Below are positions 10,636 through 17,234 of a DNA stretch of 36,590 nt, piece by piece. A model generated the notes under the pieces. The model was not told the DNA's origin, searched no databases, and worked only from the letters and a program-made list of their open reading frames with translations. Source of the stretch: an uncultured Bacilli bacterium. GTDB taxonomy: Bacteria; Bacillota_I; Bacilli_A; RF39; UBA660. Position numbers and translations under genes: made by a program. Position 1 is the first letter of the stretch; each line of letters begins with the position of its first letter. The stretch lies in contig CANQAK010000007.1 in the NCBI GenBank assembly GCA_947589495.1, positions 1 to 36,590 of the forward strand, written 5' to 3'.

Positions 10636-12237
10636 ATGAAAATTAAAAATCAAAAAGCTTATGTTATTATATCTTTTATTTTAGTAGTAGAAGTTATATG
10701 TGGCTTTTTAACCTACAAGATGGTTAGTAATAAAAAAGTTAAATTAGATAATGTTGTTCTAATTAATAATAAACAAGAGGAAAATACAGGTCAAATGTTT
10801 GCATTTATGCTTGAAACTAGTAAAGATAGTAATAAATATAATCAATCAGAGGAAAATACATGGCCTGGTAAAGGTTATTCTTTTAATCAAACAAAATCGG
10901 GATGTATGGATTCAGAAGGTCGAAAAATTGATGGAGAATTAAATTATATTGAAGAATCTAATACCGTTACTTTAAAATCTGCAACTACAGTTTTTTGCTA
11001 TTTATATTTTGATAATGAAGATGACTTGCCAGTAGTCGATAAAATAGAAAAAAGTGCAAGTACAGATACTACATTGACAGTAAAAGTTACTGCTCATGAT
11101 GATAATTTTAAAATTACAGAATATTATTATAAAATTGAAGATAAAGCAACAAGTATTGCTTTGACATCAACATTAGAAACAAATGATTTTGAAAAGGATA
11201 CTAGTAATACACATATTTTTAGTAATGTTAGCAAAGGAAAATCATATAATGTTTCTGTTTATGTAAAAGATGAAAAAGGAAATCAATCAGACACATTAAC
11301 TCAAGAAGTAAGAATGACTCCAGCAGCATTAGAAACTTTGAAAGGCAAATCAGACAGTGGATTAAGTGAAATTTTAGTCGGAGGAATGTATAGGTATCAA
11401 GGAACAGATGTAAATAACTATATATGCTTAAAAGAAGTAGGTCAAGCAAATTGTGAAGATAAAAGCGAAAACATGTATCGAATCATAGGAATCACCCCTG
11501 AAGGAAATATCAAAGTCATAAAACAAACAAAATATAATAAGGGAGGAACAACAACATTTAAATGGAATACAAACTATCATGATAACTCATCATCAAGTAG
11601 TGGTTATTGTGAGAAAAATGGTTGTCCAGAGTGGCCAGAAAGTGATATATATAAAGAATTAAATACAAATAACGATTCATTCTTAAGTAAATTGGCTAGT
11701 GATATACAGAACAAAATAGAAGATTGGGAATGGTATTATGGAGATATAGCATATGATTATGCAAATAAAACAGCAGAAGAAATATATAAAATAGAAATAG
11801 GCCAAGCAAATACACAATATTATGGAAAAACATCATCAAATACAAATTTAGTAACAGATCAAAAATGGCAAAAAATGAATAAAACAGCCAAAATAGGATT
11901 AATATATTTACATGATTATTATTACCAATCAACATCAAATAACTGTCATTATAATAACAATACATATACACAATGTAAAGAAGGAGGCTGGATGCACATA
12001 TCAAAAAATAATAGTTCATTATCTGGTAACGAGCAATATGAATGGACCATGTCGCGTATAGGTCGGCATAGTAGCTCAGGTCCTTACTTCTTTGCGTGGA
12101 GTGTGATTTCGAGCGGCAATGTCAACCACAACTACTTGAACGCTACGTTTGCGGTTCGCCCAGTCTTCTATCTGAAGTCTAATGTAGAATTAGAAGGAGA
12201 AGGAACAACAAAAAGTCCATTCTACATAAAAAGTTAG
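10636..12237 (+). CDS. DGR target protein 1 (N-terminally anchored, FN3/Ig-like segment, C-terminal ligand-binding-like domain carrying VR1)
   Basis: N-terminal TM, C-terminal '...MYRIIGITPEGNIKVIKQTKY...EWTMSRIGRHSSSGPYFFAWSVISSGNVNHNYLNATFAVRPVFYLKS'. C-terminal coding segment matches TR with A-only substitutions. Confidence 0.92.
   Translation: MKIKNQKAYVIISFILVVEVICGFLTYKMVSNKKVKLDNVVLINNKQEENTGQMFAFMLETSKDSNKYNQSEENTWPGKGYSFNQTKSGCMDSEGRKIDGELNYIEESNTVTLKSATTVFCYLYFDNEDDLPVVDKIEKSASTDTTLTVKVTAHDDNFKITEYYYKIEDKATSIALTSTLETNDFEKDTSNTHIFSNVSKGKSYNVSVYVKDEKGNQSDTLTQEVRMTPAALETLKGKSDSGLSEILVGGMYRYQGTDVNNYICLKEVGQANCEDKSENMYRIIGITPEGNIKVIKQTKYNKGGTTTFKWNTNYHDNSSSSSGYCEKNGCPEWPESDIYKELNTNNDSFLSKLASDIQNKIEDWEWYYGDIAYDYANKTAEEIYKIEIGQANTQYYGKTSSNTNLVTDQKWQKMNKTAKIGLIYLHDYYYQSTSNNCHYNNNTYTQCKEGGWMHISKNNSSLSGNEQYEWTMSRIGRHSSSGPYFFAWSVISSGNVNHNYLNATFAVRPVFYLKSNVELEGEGTTKSPFYIKS
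12051..12163 (+). repeat. DGR variable repeat VR1 (113 bp) ending at IMH-like CGCCCAGtcttctat
   Basis: Hand alignment to 12374-12486: same length, 15 mismatches, every one at a TR adenine. Confidence 0.95.
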
Positions 12238-12246
12238 AAAGATAAA

Positions 12247-12279
12247 ATCGCCCAGGGTGGCTTTTGGCGCCCAGGCGAT
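12247..12279 (+). other. GC-rich hairpin just downstream of VR1 gene, containing two copies of the IMH core (T)CGCCCAG
   Basis: ATCGCC...GGCGAT outer stem and GGGTG/CGCCC inner stem (one G.T); sequence atcgcccagggtggcttttggcgcccaggcgat in a very AT-rich background. Confidence 0.7.
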
Positions 12280-12291
12280 AATAAAAAAATT

Positions 12292-12326
12292 AACCCTCAT
12301 TGATTTTAAGCAATGAGGGTTTTAAA
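12292..12326 (+). terminator. Probable intrinsic terminator after target gene 1
   Basis: AACCCTCATTG-attttaag-CAATGAGGGTT, 11-bp perfect stem, followed by TTAAAAT. Confidence 0.7.
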
Positions 12327-12342
12327 ATATTTGCATTATTGA

Positions 12343-12348
12343 TATAAT
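12343..12348 (+). promoter_or_regulatory. Possible -10 (TATAAT) for the TR RNA
   Basis: TATAAT 26 bp upstream of TR start, just after a terminator; no strong -35 at ideal spacing. Confidence 0.4.
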
Positions 12349-12373
12349 AAAAATAGGTAATCTTGAATAAGAA

Positions 12374-12486
12374 GTCGCGTATAGGTCGGAATAGTAGCTC
12401 AAGTACTAACTTCAATGCGTGGAATGTGAATTCGAACGGCAATGTCAACAACAACAACTTGAACAATACGAATGCGGTTCGCCCAG
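12374..12486 (+). repeat. DGR template repeat (TR), 113 bp, Asn-codon (AAC/AAT) rich, followed by IMH*-like cgcccagCCCACTAT
   Basis: Non-coding intergenic copy of the VR; holds A where VR1 has C/G/T; diverges from the VR flank directly after CGCCCAG (cccactat vs tcttctat). Confidence 0.95.
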
Positions 12487-12576
12487 CCCACTATAACTTG
12501 AAAGATAATATGGTTACGGCTATATTTTTGGGAAGATAGAGGACAAAGATTATCTAGGAATTTATTCCAAAGTGAA

Positions 12577-12627
12577 AACGGAGATGATATGTTTTACGAA
12601 ACAATCTATTAACTCCGTTATTTTTTT
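12577..12627 (+). terminator. Hairpin with T-tract ending TR transcript
   Basis: AACGGAG...CTCCGTT then ATTTTTTT. Confidence 0.65.
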
Positions 12628-12762
12628 GCAAGTAAACTTAGTTGCAGTACCATAATTTAGCATGCTATAATATTTATTAGGATAGGAAGTGATAAAGAAG
12701 AAGAAAATTAATAGATAGAATTATGAGACATGCGATAAAATAGATAGAAAGTAGTAATATAG

Positions 12763-13149
12763 GTGGTCAAAATAAAAAAAGAGTTAATTGAACTCAGAAA
12801 ATCTGGCAAATTTTATAATACTTTTGGTGATGATGCGATAATTTTACATTACCTAATGGGTTACAGAATAGTGGCTGAAAAGGGTGGCGTTGGTTTTCCT
12901 GAAACAGCATATAATAAAGTTATTAATGCTTTAGAAGATGCTGAAATATCATATGTTGTATATGAAAAAGAAGAAGTAATTGCAGAAAAAAACTTCAAGA
13001 AATTAAACGATTATAAAAATGTTTTAAAAAAAGGAATAAATGAATTATCGTTAGAAGAAAGATTTAATAAAATTGAAAAGAAAATTCGTGGGTTAAATCA
13101 AAAAGAATTAGACTATGTTCTTGAAGTAATAGAAAATGCAATATCATAG
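12763..13149 (+). CDS. MutS domain I-like DGR accessory protein (MSL-like)
   Basis: 'SGKFYNTFGDDAIILHYLMGYRIVAEKGGVGFPETAYNKVINALEDAEISYVVYEK' resembles the MutS N-terminal mismatch-binding domain (GDFYE.F..DA...AGVP...); GTG start; overlaps next ORF. Confidence 0.72.
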   Translation: MVKIKKELIELRKSGKFYNTFGDDAIILHYLMGYRIVAEKGGVGFPETAYNKVINALEDAEISYVVYEKEEVIAEKNFKKLNDYKNVLKKGINELSLEERFNKIEKKIRGLNQKELDYVLEVIENAIS

Positions 13150-13492
13150 TGAAAAATTCTTAATTGTTAAAAATATAAAAAAATTTATTTTAGGATTAGA
13201 AACATTATTAGTTAATTTTCCCAGAAAGGAATTTTTAACTAAAGATATGGTTTATAAAGATGCTTTAAAAATCCTGGAATTAATTTATGTAGCAAATGAA
13301 GTAGAAGATATAGTTGAAAAAAGAAAAATTCAAGTAAAAATATTAAGTAAAATTAATATGTTGGATTTTTATTTAGAAAGAGCTTATAAAAGAAAATATA
13401 TAAATGAAAAACAATGTTTAGCTAAATCAAATGAACTTGAACAAATTACTAAAATGATATATAAATGGATTAAAAATGAAAGAGTATGTTAA
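13136..13492 (+). CDS. avd: Avd-like four-helix-bundle DGR accessory protein
   Basis: 118-aa helical protein 'IKKFILGLETLLVNFPRKEFLTKDMVYKDALKILELIYVANEV...KRKIQVKILSKINMLDFYLERAYKRKYINEKQCLAKSNELEQITKMIYKWIK', directly upstream of and overlapping the RT. Confidence 0.82.
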   Translation: MQYHSEKFLIVKNIKKFILGLETLLVNFPRKEFLTKDMVYKDALKILELIYVANEVEDIVEKRKIQVKILSKINMLDFYLERAYKRKYINEKQCLAKSNELEQITKMIYKWIKNERVC

Positions 13493-14603
13493 TTTAGAAG
13501 TTTTATTAAATTTATTTGAATTAGAAATATCAAAAAATGTTAAAAATAAACATAAAGTATACATGTTTGAAAAAAATAAGTTTCAAAATATTAATAGAAT
13601 TATTAATGTATTAAGAACTAATAACTATAATGGTGGTAAATATAATATTTTTTTAATAAAAGAGCCAAAACATCGTATAGTAATGGCTTTAGATATTAGT
13701 GATAAAATAATTAATCATTTTATAGCAAGATATGTTTTAGAAAGAAAATTATCTAAATATTTAGATATACGTAATGTTGCAACTAGAAAAAATATGGGTA
13801 CAGATTATGGAATTAAATTATTAAAAAAATATTTAGAACTTAATAAAAAATATGATAATTTTTATATATTAAAATTAGATATAAGTAAATATTTTTATTC
13901 TATTGATCATGAAGTTTTAAAAAATATGATTAAAGATAAATTAGATGATGAAGAATTTAATATGGTAAGTATTATTTTAAATAGTACTAATCAAGAATAT
14001 ATTAATAAAAAAATTGCTAATATTAAAGAAAAATATCTAAATTTACATCCTGAATATAAAAAAGAAATGGATGCTTTACCATATTATTATGAGGGTAAAG
14101 GATTACCCATAGGAAATATGACAAGTCAATTTCTTTCAATATTTTATTTATATGAATTAGATCATTATATAGTTCATGATTTACATATTAAACATTATAT
14201 AAGATATATGGATGATTTTGTTTTAATTCATCATGATAAAAAAGTATTAGAAAATGCTAAAAAAGTTATTGAAGATATACTTAATAAAAAATATAAGTTG
14301 AAACTTAATGCAAAAAAGACTAAAATAGTTAACGCTAAAGAAGGATTTTCTTTTTTAGGATATACTTATAAAATAGTAAATAAAAAAACTATAGTTAAAT
14401 TAAAAAAAGAAGCATATGAAAAAATAAAAAAGAAAGTTAAAAAAGTATATTATATGTATGAATCTGGTTATTTAGATTTTAATAGTGCTTTTTGTTCAAT
14501 TATGTCTTATTGGTATAATAGAAAATATGGTAGTCAAATGAAAGTAAGAAGAGCCATTAATAAATATTGGTTTTATAAAGAACATCATGCGTGTAAAGAA
14601 TAG
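13476..14603 (+). CDS. DGR reverse transcriptase
   Basis: 'LPIGNMTSQFLSIFYLYELDHYI' (DGR-type SQ motif) and 'IRYMDDFVLI' catalytic motif; 'LDISKYFYSIDH'; 375 aa with no maturase/endonuclease extension. Confidence 0.96.
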   Translation: MKEYVNLEVLLNLFELEISKNVKNKHKVYMFEKNKFQNINRIINVLRTNNYNGGKYNIFLIKEPKHRIVMALDISDKIINHFIARYVLERKLSKYLDIRNVATRKNMGTDYGIKLLKKYLELNKKYDNFYILKLDISKYFYSIDHEVLKNMIKDKLDDEEFNMVSIILNSTNQEYINKKIANIKEKYLNLHPEYKKEMDALPYYYEGKGLPIGNMTSQFLSIFYLYELDHYIVHDLHIKHYIRYMDDFVLIHHDKKVLENAKKVIEDILNKKYKLKLNAKKTKIVNAKEGFSFLGYTYKIVNKKTIVKLKKEAYEKIKKKVKKVYYMYESGYLDFNSAFCSIMSYWYNRKYGSQMKVRRAINKYWFYKEHHACKE

Positions 14604-14874
14604 ATATGTATTTATTAAAAGAACTTTTCCTAATACAATAGTAATTTTTGAAAAAAATAATGAATATAAAAGTTATGGTCAAGATAAAGAATTATTAGAA
14701 TATATAAAATTTAAAAAGTTAAATAATTTAAATAAATTAAAAATTAATTATATTGTAGTTAGGAATATGACTATTGTAAAACATGAAATATTTGAAAATA
14801 GTATGTATCAAATCTATTATACAAGATTTAATTTATTTAAATTAGTTAATTTAATTCGTCAACGAAGACGTTAA
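14587..14874 (+). CDS. Small basic ORF overlapping 3' end of DGR RT; unknown function
   Basis: 95 aa, start overlaps RT stop by 17 bp; RQRRR C-terminus; no family recognised. Confidence 0.6.
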   Translation: MRVKNRYVFIKRTFPNTIVIFEKNNEYKSYGQDKELLEYIKFKKLNNLNKLKINYIVVRNMTIVKHEIFENSMYQIYYTRFNLFKLVNLIRQRRR

Positions 14875-14927
14875 AATAGGCAAATCCTGGGCTAATCGCA
14901 GGCCTTGGGAAATTCTATCTATGGAAG

Positions 14928-14956
14928 CCTCTTAAAAAGTGGGCTTCTTTTTTTCA
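14928..14956 (+). terminator. Terminator of DGR operon
   Basis: GAAGCC-tcttaaaaagtg-GGCTTC followed by TTTTTTT. Confidence 0.7.
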
Positions 14957-14977
14957 AAAAAAAATAATAAACCTTAG

Positions 14978-16093
14978 TTAAAATTTAACTGGTTTATTAT
15001 TAATTTCAAATTCTAAAGCATTACTATTAGTTATTAGATCATATATAGCAGCACATTTTAGTTCATATTCATATGTTTTAGATTTTCTATTTGGTGTTAA
15101 AGATACATTTATATCTTTTTTAATTTTATTTAAATATTTTTTACCTTTATTATTAAATCCTAAAATTTTTAAATATTCATATTTTAAATTTTGATTATCA
15201 ATTTTAGTAAATCCTACTAAAATATGAATAAGCATTCTTCTAAGTTTATTATAAGTATATCTTTTAGATTTAGTTTTTTCTAATAAATCTTCAACACTCG
15301 TACATTCATGTATGACTTTTTTAAGTCTATTTTCTATTCCTTCATCAACATCTAAATAAATACTTAAATCTTTTTCTGTAATAATTTTATATTTAATAGT
15401 TTTAAAATAATTTTCTAAAGAAATATCTTTTATAAATGGAATAGTCATACTTGGTACATATTTTTTAATATCCATTTTCTTTTTTAATTTTTCTCTTATA
15501 TTAGATGCACTTACGATTTTTTCATCTAAAGTAGTATCTAAATAATTATTTGTTCTTTTAATTGTCATAGCATTTATTTTATAATTATTAAGTTTTATAC
15601 TTTTTAAATAAGAAATTCCTAGTAAATCATTTGGTTCAAATTGAAAATCAATTTGAATAGCTTTAGCTAGTGCGGTTGGGTAATTTACCCCTTCATTTAA
15701 ATATTTTTTTACTAATGCATCATATTGATCTTTATTATTAATTGTATAATCAGTTATTTTATTTAAAGTTTCTAAATCATTGGATTCACTACCAAAAATA
15801 ACATAGTCACATTTTAATTCTTCTAAGTAAGTGATACTAGCATTAGCAAATACATCAGCACTTTGAGTTCCATAAACAAAGGGAAGTTCTACTACAATAT
15901 CTATATTATTTAAAAGAGCTAATTTAGTTTTATCTTCTTTAGAAATAATGGAAAGTTCTCCTCGTTCTAAAAAATAACCATTTAAAACTAAAATAATTAA
16001 TGAATCAGGAAATAATTCTTTTACTTTTTTTAAATGGTATAAATGTCCATTATGAAATGGATTATATTCACAAATTATGCCAATAACTTTCAT
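14978..16093 (-). CDS. tmcAL: tRNA(Met) cytidine acetate ligase (YlbM/TmcAL nucleotidyltransferase family)
   Basis: 'MKVIGIICEYNPFHNGHLYHLKKVKE...SIISKEDKTKLALLNNIDIVVELPFVYGTQSADVFANASITYL'. Confidence 0.92.
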   Translation of the reverse strand: MKVIGIICEYNPFHNGHLYHLKKVKELFPDSLIILVLNGYFLERGELSIISKEDKTKLALLNNIDIVVELPFVYGTQSADVFANASITYLEELKCDYVIFGSESNDLETLNKITDYTINNKDQYDALVKKYLNEGVNYPTALAKAIQIDFQFEPNDLLGISYLKSIKLNNYKINAMTIKRTNNYLDTTLDEKIVSASNIREKLKKKMDIKKYVPSMTIPFIKDISLENYFKTIKYKIITEKDLSIYLDVDEGIENRLKKVIHECTSVEDLLEKTKSKRYTYNKLRRMLIHILVGFTKIDNQNLKYEYLKILGFNNKGKKYLNKIKKDINVSLTPNRKSKTYEYELKCAAIYDLITNSNALEFEINNKPVKF

Positions 16094-16171
16094 ATTAAAT
16101 CACGAATTTAATATAACAATTTATCTTGTTATTGTCAATTTCCTAATATATAATAATTAAAGGTGGTTTAA

Positions 16172-17023
16172 ATGATTATCTGTGTTGTAGGACCAACGGG
16201 TGTAGGTAAAACTAAATTAAGTATTATGCTTGCTAAAAAATATAATGGAATAGTAGTAAATGCTGATGCTTCACAAATATTTAAGGAACTTAATATAGGT
16301 ACTGCTAAAATAAAAGAAGAAGAAAAAGAAGGTATTAAACATTATTTGTTTGATATAAAAAGTCCTGATGAAGATTATAATGTTTGTGAATATCAAAAAG
16401 ATTTAAGAGCTATTTTAGATAAAGAAAAGGAAAAAAATATTATTTTAGTGGGAGGAACTGGTCTTTATATTAAAGCTGGTTTATATGATTATAATTTTTT
16501 AGAAACTGAAAATAAAGATTATTCTAATTATAGTAATGAAGAATTATATGAAATGGTTAAAAATATTAATAAAGATGTAGATATTCACATTAATAATAGA
16601 AGAAGATTAGAAAATTTTTTAAATAGAAATGGAGTAATATCTAAAAATTCAAAATTATTATATGATGTAAAATTTATTGGTCTTACAACAGAAAGACAAT
16701 ATTTATATGAAAGAATTAATAAAAGAGTAGATGAAATGTTTGAAGAAGGTTTACTTGAAGAAGTTAAAACTTTATATAGTAAATATAAAAATTCTCGAAT
16801 ACTAGGTAGTGCAATTGGATATAAAGAAATTATAGAATATTTAGAGGGAAAAATATCTTTGGAAGAGAGTAAAGAATTAATTAAAAAAAATTCAAGACAT
16901 TATGCAAAAAGACAATATACTTGGTTTAATAATCAGATGGATGTAAAATGGTTTAATACAGATTTTTTGAATTTTGACAAAACTTTTGATGAAGTAATTA
17001 AGTATTTAGAAAATACTGAATAA
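16172..17023 (+). CDS. miaA: tRNA dimethylallyltransferase
   Basis: 'VVGPTGVGKTKLSIMLAKKYNGIVVNADASQIFKELNIGTAKI', 'LVGGTGLYIKAGL', 'ILGSAIGYKEIIEYLEG', 'RHYAKRQYTWF'. Confidence 0.95.
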   Translation: MIICVVGPTGVGKTKLSIMLAKKYNGIVVNADASQIFKELNIGTAKIKEEEKEGIKHYLFDIKSPDEDYNVCEYQKDLRAILDKEKEKNIILVGGTGLYIKAGLYDYNFLETENKDYSNYSNEELYEMVKNINKDVDIHINNRRRLENFLNRNGVISKNSKLLYDVKFIGLTTERQYLYERINKRVDEMFEEGLLEEVKTLYSKYKNSRILGSAIGYKEIIEYLEGKISLEESKELIKKNSRHYAKRQYTWFNNQMDVKWFNTDFLNFDKTFDEVIKYLENTE

Positions 17024-17149
17024 TATAGAAAATAGGATATATCAATTGTTTAGATTGACATTATTCTTTAATGATAAAGATAATGGCTTTTAATTTGTGT
17101 AAAATAAAGTACAATTTTTAAAAGTTAACAACAAAATAAAATTCGAAAC

Positions 17150-17176
17150 TTGACTCCGGGGGGGGTATTATATAAT
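17150..17176 (+). promoter_or_regulatory. Promoter with poly-G spacer: TTGACT-cc-G8-tatta-TATAAT (15-bp spacer)
   Basis: TTGACT 17150-17155, G8 17158-17165, TATAAT 17171-17176; duplicated upstream of the 34.87-kb target gene. Confidence 0.75.
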
Positions 17177-17195
17177 AACCATATAGGACAGAAAA

Positions 17196-17222
17196 GTTAA
17201 TAAATATGAGTAAGTTATTAAC
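17196..17222 (+). promoter_or_regulatory. Conserved leader inverted repeat GTTAATAA-N11-TTATTAAC
   Basis: 8-bp perfect arms; identical copy at 34819-34845. Confidence 0.6.
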
Positions 17223-17234
17223 AAAAAAGAAAAG

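Larger units (their letters stand above)
12355..12627 (+). ncRNA. Inferred DGR template RNA (TR plus 3' structured region)
   Basis: TR bounded upstream by a TATAAT and downstream by AACGGAG...CTCCGTT + T7 hairpin/terminator at 12577-12627 containing an inner TGTTT-TACG-AAACA stem. Confidence 0.55.

Noticed and set aside
11696-12019. Minus-strand ORFs opposite DGR targets (11228-11449, 11696-12019, 17965-18210, 18712-19179, 34900-35154, 35607-35954)
   Set aside because: Leu/Tyr/Ile/His-rich antisense translations of AT-rich coding DNA; they recur only because the sense domains are homologous.
13476-14603. Retron or group II intron reverse transcriptase
   Set aside because: No msr/msd-like inverted repeats upstream, no maturase/endonuclease domain or intron domain V; the TR/VR pair and Avd-like gene identify a DGR.
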